6,444 nt of DNA from Roseiflexaceae bacterium (GTDB lineage Bacteria; Chloroflexota; Chloroflexia; Chloroflexales; Roseiflexaceae): positions 1 to 6,444 of the forward strand of contig JACMIM010000762.1 in assembly GCA_014381165.1 (NCBI GenBank). The letters run 5' to 3'. The translations under genes and the position numbers were made by a program. The notes under the pieces are model-generated. The model was not told the DNA's origin. It did no database searches and saw nothing but the letters and a program-made list of their open reading frames with translations. Shown in pieces: positions 1 through 5,830 of the stretch; position 1 is the first letter of the stretch; each line of letters begins with the position of its first letter.

Positions 1-1
1 G

Positions 2-2308
2 GCGCAGATCGCCGAAACCGGTGTCGACGCGATTATTGTGCAAGATGTGGGCGTGGCCCGCTTAGCCAAGCAGATCGCGCCCGATCTCGATGTTCACGGC
101 TCAACCCAAATGTCGATCACCTCGGCGGAGGGCGTGGCGCTGGCCCAGCGCTTTGGCTGTAGCCGCGTGGTGCTTGGCCGCGAGCTGTCGCTCGACGACA
201 TCCGACAGATTCGCTTGCAAACCGACTGCGAGCTGGAAATCTTTGTTCACGGCGCGCTGTGCGTCTCCTACTCTGGCCAGTGCTTTTCATCCGAAGCATG
301 GGGCGGGCGCAGCGCCAATCGCGGCCAGTGCGCCCAGGCCTGCCGCCTACCCTATGAGCTAATCGTCGACGGCGAACTGAAGCCACTCGGCGAGGCCCGC
401 TATCTGCTGTCGCCCGGTGATCTGTATGCGCTCCAGCAGGTGCCAGCGATCATCCCGCTGGGCCTCCACGCGCTGAAGATCGAGGGCCGCTACAAGGATG
501 CAGATTATGTCGCGCTGACAACTGCCGCCTATCGCAAGGCCGTCGACGAGGCATGGGCTGGCCTACCGCTTTCGGTCACGCGGCGTGAGGAGCTGCAGCT
601 CGAGCAGGTATTTTCGCGCGGCCTGGGCGCGCATTTCATCGGCGGCACCAACCACCAGACTGTGGTGCAGGGCCGTGCGCCAGGCCACCGTGGGCTGCTG
701 ATGGGCCGCGTGGTCGAGGCGGCTGGCGATACCGTGGTGCTCATGCCCGAGGCGGGTAGCGCTTCGCCGCTTAAACCCGGCGATGGGGTGGTATTCGACG
801 CCGCCGCCTGGCGCAGCCCCGAACAGCGGGAAGAAGGCGGGCGGCTGTATTTCGTCAGGCCGCTGCCAGCTGGCCGGGTGGAGCTGCGTTTCGGGGCGGC
901 TGCGATCGACAGCCGACGGATTCGCGCTGGCGACCTGCTGTGGCGCAGCCACGACCCCGAGCTGGATAAGGCGGCGCGGCCCTTTACCGAGGCCAGCGCG
1001 CCGGTCGCTCGCCAACCCGTGCGGGCGCACCTGACCGCGCATGTGGGCAGGCCAGCCATGCTCGAGCTAGTGCTTGTGCGCCAGCCCGAGCTGCGCGCCA
1101 GCGCTGTGGCCGAGCAGGCCCTTGGCCCCGCAACTAGCCGCGCGCTCGACGCAGCCAGCGCTCGCGACCAGCTTGGCCGCCTGGGTGGCACTCCCTACGA
1201 ACTGGTCGAGCTGGAACTCGACCTGGCTGGCACTCCCTTTGCGCCTGTTTCGCTCTTGAACAGCCTACGCCGCCAGGCCGTCGAGCAGCTGGCCGCGCTC
1301 CAGGCCGCCACGCCCGCCCGCGCGATCGCCAACCCCGATGCAACAGTGGACGCGGCGATCGCCCTGGCCCTCGCAGGCTCGCCCATCGTACAGGTTGGGG
1401 CACGGCCTGCCATGCCCCAACCCGTGCCCCAACCTGCATCGCGAGCCCTGCACCTGCTTGTCCGCACGCCGGAGCAGCTAGCGGCGGCAATCGCGGCCCG
1501 CCCGGCCAGCATCACGCTCGACTACCTGGAGCTGTATGGGCTGAGGCCGGCTGTGGAGCAAGTGCAGGCGGCGGGCATCGAGGCGCGCGTGGCCTCGCCG
1601 CGCGTGCTCAAGCCGAGCGAGCAGAACGTCGTGCGCTTTCTGCTTAAGCTCGGCTGCACGATCCTGGTGCGGTCGAGCGGCCTGCTGGAAGCATTGCAGG
1701 CCGAGCAACACCCCGCACTGGTCGGCGATTTCAGCCTGAACGCGGCCAATGCGCTCAGCGCGACCAGCTTTCTGGGGCTGGGCCTGGCGCGGATCACGCC
1801 AACCTACGATCTGAACGCGGCCCAAATTGCGCAGCTGGCCGGGGAAATCGGTGCTGCGAATATCGAGGCGGTGGCCTACCAGCACCTGCCGGTCTTCCAC
1901 ACCGAGCACTGTGTGTTCTGCCGCTTTCTTTCGGCGGGAACGAGTTACAAGGACTGCGGGCACCCGTGTGAATCGCACCGAGTGGCCCTGCGCGACACCA
2001 ACGGGCGCGAGCACCCAGTCATGGCCGATGTCGGCTGCCGCAACACGGTGTTCGGGGCCGAGGCCCAGGAGGCTAGCAAGCACCTGGCGAGCTGGCGCGC
2101 GGCGGGCATCGCCCACTACCGGCTGGAATTCGTTCACGAGAGCGGCGAGCAGGTAGCGCAGATCACGGCGGCTTTCCGCGCCGCGCTCGACGGGTCGATC
2201 GGCAGCGCCGAGCTAGCCAGCCGCCTGCGCCGCGCCAGCAGCCAAGGCACGACGCAGGGTAGCCTGTTCATCCCCGATGGCTACATGACCATTCCACTGA
2301 TGCAGTAG
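2..2308 (+). CDS. Peptidase U32 family protein with DUF3656 (RlhA/YdcP-like), 5'-truncated by window
   Basis: The frame is open from base 2, so the true start lies upstream; the GTG at 38 is internal. 768 residues are visible, ending in TAG. Numbering from base 2, a U32 domain covers about 1-220 with the family signature HGALC, then C87, C94, C110 and C114 in the CxnC pattern that binds a 4Fe-4S cluster in characterised U32 relatives (UbiU/UbiV, RlhA). A beta-rich part starting near HRGLLMG (229) follows, then a DUF3656-like part (about 340-430, ending SLLNSLRR). A second U32-like module (about 480-768) has C637, C640, C652, C656 and C679. RlhA hydroxylates 23S rRNA C2501 in E. coli, and older names call these collagenase-like proteases. 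The long two-module form may act on RNA, but its substrate is inferred, not shown. A proline-rich linker near 463-480 contains a perfect DNA palindrome. Family call is confident; exact function is not. Confidence 0.9.
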   Translation, partial: AQIAETGVDAIIVQDVGVARLAKQIAPDLDVHGSTQMSITSAEGVALAQRFGCSRVVLGRELSLDDIRQIRLQTDCELEIFVHGALCVSYSGQCFSSEAWGGRSANRGQCAQACRLPYELIVDGELKPLGEARYLLSPGDLYALQQVPAIIPLGLHALKIEGRYKDADYVALTTAAYRKAVDEAWAGLPLSVTRREELQLEQVFSRGLGAHFIGGTNHQTVVQGRAPGHRGLLMGRVVEAAGDTVVLMPEAGSASPLKPGDGVVFDAAAWRSPEQREEGGRLYFVRPLPAGRVELRFGAAAIDSRRIRAGDLLWRSHDPELDKAARPFTEASAPVARQPVRAHLTAHVGRPAMLELVLVRQPELRASAVAEQALGPATSRALDAASARDQLGRLGGTPYELVELELDLAGTPFAPVSLLNSLRRQAVEQLAALQAATPARAIANPDATVDAAIALALAGSPIVQVGARPAMPQPVPQPASRALHLLVRTPEQLAAAIAARPASITLDYLELYGLRPAVEQVQAAGIEARVASPRVLKPSEQNVVRFLLKLGCTILVRSSGLLEALQAEQHPALVGDFSLNAANALSATSFLGLGLARITPTYDLNAAQIAQLAGEIGAANIEAVAYQHLPVFHTEHCVFCRFLSAGTSYKDCGHPCESHRVALRDTNGREHPVMADVGCRNTVFGAEAQEASKHLASWRAAGIAHYRLEFVHESGEQVAQITAAFRAALDGSIGSAELASRLRRASSQGTTQGSLFIPDGYMTIPLMQ
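1391..1436. repeat. Perfect 15-bp inverted repeat inside the U32 gene linker
   Basis: Arms 1391-1405 (CAGGTTGGGGCACGG) and 1422-1436 are exact reverse complements around a 16-nt loop. The right half also holds two direct copies of TGCCCCAACC (from 1413 and 1425), 12 nt apart, giving the in-frame peptide MPQPVPQP. It falls in the low-complexity linker between the DUF3656-like part and the C-terminal module, where an in-frame insertion would be tolerated. Confidence 0.8.
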
Positions 2309-2318
2309 GCCATTTTAC

Positions 2319-2460
2319 CGCGAAGAGCGCGAAGAACGCGAACGGTCGCACAGGGTCCCCGAATGTGTACCGTTCGCGTTCTTCGTTTTTTATCTCTTCC
2401 GGCCTTCGTGCTCTTCGGGTTCTTCGTGGTTTATCTCTCCGGCTCTTCGCGGTCTTCGCC
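2319..2460. repeat. Composite 9-bp repeat array in two orientations
   Basis: On the left, CGCGAAGAG, CGCGAAGAA and CGCGAACGG run in tandem from 2319 to 2345. On the right, the complementary type CTTCGTGCT, CTTCGGGTT and CTTCGTGGT runs from 2404 to 2430, followed by further CTTCG-containing units to about 2460. TTTATCTCT occurs at 2389 and again at 2430, suggesting a roughly 41-bp duplication. The array fills the gap between the convergent U32 and ligA units and supplies the terminator stem. Its right edge replaces the end of the truncated isomerase-like gene. Confidence 0.7.
2330..2391 (+). terminator. Intrinsic terminator of the U32 gene
   Basis: A perfect 17-bp stem (2330-2346 with 2369-2385, left arm CGAAGAACGCGAACGGT) is followed directly by six T residues (2386-2391). 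The loop is 22 nt. It starts 21 nt after the U32 stop codon, so it most likely ends that transcript. No comparable T-run lies on the minus-strand side. The arms are part of a wider 9-bp repeat array. Confidence 0.8.
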
Positions 2461-2583
2461 GATCACGCCGGGGCCGCTGGGCATGTGCGAAACCAGCCCG
2501 AGTGCGTCGGCCCCTGCGGCGATAGCCAGCCGCGCCTCTTCCAGCGAGCTGACGCAACAAATTTCAATTCGTGGTCGGCTCAT
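2431..2583 (-). pseudogene. Truncated phosphoribosylanthranilate isomerase-like (TrpF-like) gene remnant
   Basis: This short minus-strand frame of 50 residues starts MSRPRIEICC and resembles the first beta-alpha-beta unit of PRAI/TrpF-like TIM barrels: a beta strand with cysteine (EICC), then a helix (SLEEARLAIAAGADALG) and a following strand. The family is normally about 200 residues or more. Here similarity stops at about VIGED, where the 9-bp repeat array begins, and a TAA follows at once. The ATG overlaps the ligA end by 20 bp, and no Shine-Dalgarno is visible because a 7-bp repeat sits where it should be. TrpF isomerises phosphoribosylanthranilate in tryptophan synthesis, but the IEICCVSS motif differs from the canonical KICGIT, so this may be a paralogous subgroup. 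The assignment is from motif memory only. It is probably non-functional. Confidence 0.6.
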
Positions 2584-4765
2584 CATCTGAATTTTGAATT
2601 TTGAATGCCCCATTATCGATCTCGCCAACGCCCACGAGCGCTAGCAGCCCTGCCTCATCCAGCACCGGGATAGCTAACTCCTGAGCTTTGGTCAGCTTGC
2701 TGCCGGCAGCTTCACCCGCCACCACGTAGCTGGTCTTTTTACTGACGCTGCTGGCAACCTTGCCGCCGTGCCGCTCGATCAGCGCCTGGGCCTGTTCGCG
2801 CGCGAGTGTCGGCAGTGTGCCGGTGATCACAAAGCTCTTGCCCTCCAACAGACCCGCCGCCGCACGAGCCACAACCTCGACAGTCGGATTCACGCCCCAG
2901 TTTTGCAGCTTCTCGACCAGTTCGCGGTTCTGCGTCAGGCCGAAGAACTGGCGCACGCTGGCGGCCACCACCGGGCCGATGCCATCCAGCGCCACCAGGT
3001 CGTCCTCGGAAGCCGCCATGATGCCATCGAGCGAACCGAAGCGGGCGGCCAGCAGCTTCGCGGCAGATTCGCCCACAAAGCGGATGCCCAGGCCGATGAT
3101 CAGCCGATGTAGCGGGCTAGCCTTTGAATGTTCGATCGCCGCCAGCATGTTGGCGATCCGCTTTGGGCCAAAGCCCTCCATGCCGGCGAAGCTCTCGGCA
3201 TGCAGCAGGTACAAGTCGGCCAGATCGCGCACCAGGCCGCGCTCGACAAATAGCTCGGCCTGGCGCTCGCCAACGCCCACGATATCCAGCGCGCCGCGCG
3301 AAACAAAATGCTCGACGCGCCGCACCAGCTGGGCGGGGCAGACGCCGAAGTTCGGACAGCGCACCGCCGCCTCGCCCGCGATGCGCTCCAGCGGTGTACC
3401 GCAGGCCGGGCAGGTGGCCGGCATGTGCCAGGGCAGCTCGCTACCATCACGCCGCGCCGTAACCGGGCCGATGATATAGGGGATGACATCGCCAGCGCGC
3501 TTGACCATCACATAGTCGCCCAGGCGCAAATCGCGCTCGCTGATGTAATCGGCATTGTGCAGGCTGACATTTCGCACGGTCACGCCGCCAATATTGACTG
3601 GCTCGATCACGGCGTTGGGCGTAATCACACCGGTGCGCCCGACATTCACCGTAATCTCCAGCAGCTTGCTGGTTGTCTCGCGGGCAGGAAACTTAAACGC
3701 AATCGCCCAACGCGGGTCGCGCCCGGCCACACCAAGCTGCTCCTGCTGGGCAAAGCTATCGACCTTGAGGACGATCCCATCGACCTCATAAGCCAGACTG
3801 TCGCGGCGGCTCATCCAGACCCGGCAGTAGTCCAGCGCCTCCTCGAAGCGCTCGAAGCGGCGGGCGTCGGCGTTGATTGGAAAGCCAAGCGCGCCGAGGT
3901 ACTGAAGCAGCTGCCACTGGCTATACAGTTCCACGCCCGCGAACGGGCCGACGCCATAGGCGAAAAAGCGCAGTGGGCGGCTGGCGGTAACAGCCGGATC
4001 CTTCTGGCGCAGCGAACCAGCGGCCCCATTGCGCGGGTTGGCGGCGATCTTCTCGCCTGCGGCGGCCAGGCGCGCGTTCAGCTTTTCGAAATCGGCGGTG
4101 CGCATGTAGATCTCGCCGCGCACCTCGATCTGGGTTGGAACAGAACCAGGCACCGAAAACTCGGAATGCAGCTCTTGGTGTTCGGTGCTCGGTGCCGAAT
4201 GCCCGGTTCTCTGTTCTCTGTTCTCTGTTCTCTGTTCTCTGTTCTCTGTTCTCTGTTCTCTGTTCTCTGTTCTCTGTTCTTGCAGCACCAGCGGCACGCT
4301 CTTGACTGTACGCAAATTCGTCGTCACATCCTCGCCCAGCTCGCCATCGCCGCGGGTAGCCCCGCGCACAAAACGGCCCTGTTCGTAGGTCAGCGCCATG
4401 GCTAGGCCGTCGATCGTCGGCTCGCAGACCCAGGCCAGCGCGGCATCCGCACCGAGCAGCCGCATGACGCGCTCTTTCCAGGCGTTGAGCCCAGCCTCGT
4501 CGAAGGCGTTGCCAAGCGAAAGCATTGGCACGGGATGGCGCAGCTTGGTGAACTTCTCGGAGGGAGCCGCGCCCACGCGCTGGGTGGGCGAATCTGGCGC
4601 GACCAACTCTGGGTGGGCAGCCTCGATCGCACGCAGCTCGTTGAGCGCCAGATCGTACTCGGCGTCGCTTACCTGGGGGTCGTCAAGCACGTAGTAGCAG
4701 TAATTATGCTCGCGCAGCTGCCTGATCAATTCAGCCACGCGCGCAGCAAGGTCGACAGAAGTCAT
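2564..4765 (-). CDS. ligA: NAD-dependent DNA ligase LigA, catalytic lysine replaced and heptamer-repeat insertion
   Basis: LigA seals DNA nicks using NAD+. Numbering from the ATG at 4765 (733 aa; usual length about 670), all family parts appear in order. They are an N-terminal Ia domain (HNYCYYVLDDP), the nucleotidyltransferase domain (TRGDG, EVRGE, NPRNGAAGSLRQ, DGIVLKVDS, AFKFP), an OB fold, a four-cysteine zinc finger (C452, C455, C470, C476), helix-hairpin-helix repeats, and a BRCT domain (about 642-711). Motif I reads EPTIDGLA: position 117 is Thr where the AMP-accepting Lys (K115 of E. coli) belongs, while the neighbouring E115 and D119 are kept. An insertion of about 45 residues (about 163-211) between PLVLQ and the EVRGE motif is coded by 7-bp repeats. 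The C-terminal tail after the BRCT domain is also partly repeat-coded. The start is chosen because GGAG lies 6 nt upstream; an ATG at 4783 is an alternative. Activity as written is doubtful. Confidence 0.95.
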   Translation of the reverse strand: MTSVDLAARVAELIRQLREHNYCYYVLDDPQVSDAEYDLALNELRAIEAAHPELVAPDSPTQRVGAAPSEKFTKLRHPVPMLSLGNAFDEAGLNAWKERVMRLLGADAALAWVCEPTIDGLAMALTYEQGRFVRGATRGDGELGEDVTTNLRTVKSVPLVLQEQRTENREQRTENREQRTENREQRTGHSAPSTEHQELHSEFSVPGSVPTQIEVRGEIYMRTADFEKLNARLAAAGEKIAANPRNGAAGSLRQKDPAVTASRPLRFFAYGVGPFAGVELYSQWQLLQYLGALGFPINADARRFERFEEALDYCRVWMSRRDSLAYEVDGIVLKVDSFAQQEQLGVAGRDPRWAIAFKFPARETTSKLLEITVNVGRTGVITPNAVIEPVNIGGVTVRNVSLHNADYISERDLRLGDYVMVKRAGDVIPYIIGPVTARRDGSELPWHMPATCPACGTPLERIAGEAAVRCPNFGVCPAQLVRRVEHFVSRGALDIVGVGERQAELFVERGLVRDLADLYLLHAESFAGMEGFGPKRIANMLAAIEHSKASPLHRLIIGLGIRFVGESAAKLLAARFGSLDGIMAASEDDLVALDGIGPVVAASVRQFFGLTQNRELVEKLQNWGVNPTVEVVARAAAGLLEGKSFVITGTLPTLAREQAQALIERHGGKVASSVSKKTSYVVAGEAAGSKLTKAQELAIPVLDEAGLLALVGVGEIDNGAFKIQNSDDEPTTN
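2588..2606. repeat. 7-bp tandem repeat (TGAATTT, 2.7 copies) at the ligA 3' end
   Basis: The period of seven is exact from 2588 to 2606. It codes LigA residues KIQNS near the C terminus and lies just upstream of the ATG of the isomerase-like remnant, where a ribosome site would be expected. Its AT-rich composition contrasts with the GC-rich genes on both sides. Confidence 0.8.
4175..4195. repeat. Degenerate 7-bp repeat (TCGGTGC type) within ligA
   Basis: Three adjacent heptamers read TTGGTGT, TCGGTGC and TCGGTGC. An inverted copy, GGCACCGA, lies at 4149-4156 and matches TCGGTGCC at 4189-4196. This is a second heptamer family inside the same inserted segment of ligA, next to the longer array at 4206-4280. 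Confidence 0.7.
4206..4280. repeat. Perfect heptanucleotide array (GTTCTCT, 10.7 copies) inside ligA
   Basis: Seventy-five bases follow an uninterrupted period of seven: G recurs at 4206, 4213, 4220 and so on to 4276. On the ligA strand the unit is AGAGAAC. Because 7 leaves remainder 1 when divided by 3, three units give the heptapeptide EQRTENR in every frame, with no stop in any of them. It codes LigA residues about 163-187. Perfect identity between copies implies recent expansion or ongoing slippage. Confidence 0.97.
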
Positions 4766-4811
4766 GATCGGCTCCATCTGCAATCGTGTCTAGCCCGTAT
4801 GTGCTGCGCAC

Positions 4812-4820
4812 ATTATAGCA
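4812..4820 (-). promoter_or_regulatory. Extended -10 promoter of ligA
   Basis: On the minus strand the sequence TGCTATAAT combines a perfect TATAAT hexamer with the TGn extension that can offset a weak -35. No good TTGACA lies 16-18 bp upstream. Initiation would fall near 4805, leaving a leader of about 40 nt before the chosen start at 4765, which has its own GGAG. This supports 4765 over 4783 as the start. Confidence 0.6.
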
Positions 4821-4846
4821 GGGGTTACGGGCGGGACAGGCGCAGG

Positions 4847-4949
4847 CGGGTTCAACCCCGCTGCTAGGCAAAACGCACTGAAGCGCGTTGAACACGGTTG
4901 AACGCGCTTCAGCACATTTGGGCATATCAGACACCGGATTCATCCGGTG
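4847..4949. repeat. Cluster of three palindromes between divergent ligA and LPSTG gene
   Basis: GGGTTCAACCC lies within 4847-4860. A 12-bp stem pairs 4878-4889 (CTGAAGCGCGTT) with 4901-4912 around an 11-nt loop. CACCGGAT at 4932-4939 pairs with 4942-4949 around two bases. GTTGAAC or its complement recurs in the first two. They may be operators, a terminator facing read-through, or repeat-derived. No confident promoter for the plus-strand gene is visible in the remainder of 4766-5065. Confidence 0.55.
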
Positions 4950-5065
4950 GCCGTGGTGGCGGCGCAAAAGTTTTCGCCATGCGCGCCCGAAGTTGGCCCG
5001 CATCTTGCAAACACGGGTTGTGGAGTGAGAACAGAAGCCAGTGGGTATCCAAAGGAGATCGAACC

Positions 5066-5545
5066 ATGCGACGATTTGCATTCGTGGGAACGGCGGCGGC
5101 AAGCATGATTGTCTTGGTACTGCTGCTGGCACAGACAGTCAGCGCAGGCAGCTTGCGGGCACCTGCCCAGCAGGCCACCGCCGCTGCGACAACGGCGGGG
5201 ACTTCGGCAGCGACCACACAGGCCACATCGGCAGCCACCAGTGCGGCAACCTCGGCAGCGACCACACAGGCCACATCGGCAGCCACCAGTGCGGCGACCT
5301 CGGCGGCGACCTCGGCGGCAACGACACAGGCTACAGCAGCGGCGACCTCGGCAGCAACAACAGCAGCCACGACGGCGGCGACAAGTGGGGCTGGCACCGA
5401 CGCGACGGCAACCACAGCGCCCAGCACGCTGCCCAGCACCGGTGGCGACAGCAGCCTGCCACTCATTATGCTTGGTATCGCGGCGCTGCTGCTGTTTGGA
5501 ACAGCGGCGGGCCTATTCGCAACACGGCGCGGCGATCAGGCCTAA
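5066..5545 (+). CDS. Secreted Ala/Thr-repeat protein with LPSTG cell-wall sorting signal
   Basis: The start is set by AAAGGAG at 5051-5057, 8 nt before the ATG, and by the signal peptide that begins there: MRRF, a hydrophobic core (about 10-22), and a likely cleavage after VSA (27). Residues about 37-118 are almost only Ala, Thr and Ser with regular TTQATSAATSAA blocks and no predicted fold. The C terminus has LPSTG (122-126), a hydrophobic span (about 131-152) and RR (154-155), the standard layout for sortase cleavage between T and G and linkage to peptidoglycan. It is 159 aa. The role is unknown; a Thr-rich, probably glycosylated stalk or surface spacer is a reasonable inference. No sortase gene is in the window. 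A longer frame reaching back to 4898 has no signal peptide at its start and is not preferred. Confidence 0.85.
   Translation: MRRFAFVGTAAASMIVLVLLLAQTVSAGSLRAPAQQATAAATTAGTSAATTQATSAATSAATSAATTQATSAATSAATSAATSAATTQATAAATSAATTAATTAATSGAGTDATATTAPSTLPSTGGDSSLPLIMLGIAALLLFGTAAGLFATRRGDQA
5204..5299. repeat. 48-bp tandem duplication in the Ala/Thr-repeat gene
   Basis: Bases 5204-5251 and 5252-5299 are identical except for one A/G difference near the end of the unit. Each unit codes 16 residues (TSAATTQA followed by TSAATSAA, in circular order). Degenerate partial copies continue to about 5390. The near-identity at DNA level points to a recent duplication that lengthens the stalk without changing frame. 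Confidence 0.9.
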
Positions 5546-5555
5546 AACGGCGTGC

Positions 5556-5591
5556 TGTTTCAGTATTGGCGAAGATGCCAATACTGAAACA
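5556..5591 (+). terminator. 15-bp hairpin after the LPSTG gene, no T-run
   Basis: TGTTTCAGTATTGGC at 5556-5570 is exactly complementary to 5577-5591 around the loop GAAGAT. It starts 10 nt after the stop codon. There is no T-tract behind it, so it may act as an RNA-stabilising stem or a weak terminator rather than a classical intrinsic one. Confidence 0.6.
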
Positions 5592-5645
5592 ACGCAGACT
5601 GAGTTCCACGACCACCGCAGGCAACACAAACGAGCCTCAGTATAT

Positions 5646-5674
5646 TTGACAAGAGCTGTGGCAGATTGTATAAT
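5646..5674 (+). promoter_or_regulatory. Perfect consensus sigma-70-type promoter of tRNA-Asn
   Basis: TTGACA at 5646-5651 and TATAAT at 5669-5674 are separated by exactly 17 bp, so both hexamers and the spacing match the consensus. Transcription would begin near 5681, about 25 nt before the mature tRNA. Such strength is typical of stable RNA genes. Confidence 0.9.
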
Positions 5675-5705
5675 CACGCCTGTCGAAAGTCGAAAATGAG
5701 TATAA

Positions 5706-5780
5706 TCCCTGATAGCTCAATGGTAGAGCGACTGACTGTTAATCAGTAGGTTCCAGGTTCGAGCCCTGGTCGGGGAGCCA
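5706..5780 (+). tRNA. tRNA-Asn (anticodon GTT)
   Basis: The full cloverleaf is visible. The acceptor TCCCTGA pairs with TCGGGGA (one T-G wobble), with discriminator G and an encoded CCA. The D stem is GCTC/GAGC, the anticodon stem ACTGA/TCAGT around CTGTTAA with GTT at 5738-5740, the variable loop has five bases, and the T stem CCAGG/CCTGG encloses TTCGAGC. It is a single-gene unit with its own promoter and terminator. tRNA genes are common integration sites, but no repeated 3' end is seen in the window. Confidence 0.97.
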
Positions 5781-5782
5781 GC

Positions 5783-5830
5783 CAAAACCACCATGCGCCC
5801 TGAGTATCTCTGGGGCGCATGGTGGTTTTG
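5783..5830 (+). terminator. 18-bp terminator stem after tRNA-Asn
   Basis: CAAAACCACCATGCGCCC at 5783-5800 is exactly complementary to 5813-5830 with a 12-nt loop. The right arm ends GGTTTTG, so the T-run is part of the stem and the A-run on the left gives a matching signal on the other strand. It begins two bases after the CCA end and could work in both directions. Confidence 0.8.

Noticed and set aside
38..40. GTG as true start of the U32 gene
   Set aside because: The frame is open upstream to base 2, and the upstream residues (ETGVDAIIVQD) fit the conserved U32 core, so the gene begins outside the window.
4206..4280. CRISPR-like array
   Set aside because: Units are 7 bp with no spacers; it is a simple tandem repeat within a coding sequence.
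3308..4405. Long plus-strand open frame of 365 codons across ligA
   Set aside because: It is antisense to well-supported ligA, has no family resemblance or ribosome site, and stays open because of GC-rich codon bias and the stop-free heptamer array.
4766..4783. Earlier ligA start at 4783
   Set aside because: It leaves little leader after the -10 element and has no visible Shine-Dalgarno, while the ATG at 4765 has GGAG at good spacing.
4927..5466. Minus-strand Ala/Val-rich frame of 179 codons
   Set aside because: It is the mirror of the Ala/Thr repeats of the LPSTG gene, which has a signal peptide, sorting signal and Shine-Dalgarno on the plus strand.
5701..5706. Second TATAAT just before the tRNA
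   Set aside because: It overlaps the first base of the tRNA and lacks a suitable -35; the promoter at 5646-5674 is a perfect match.
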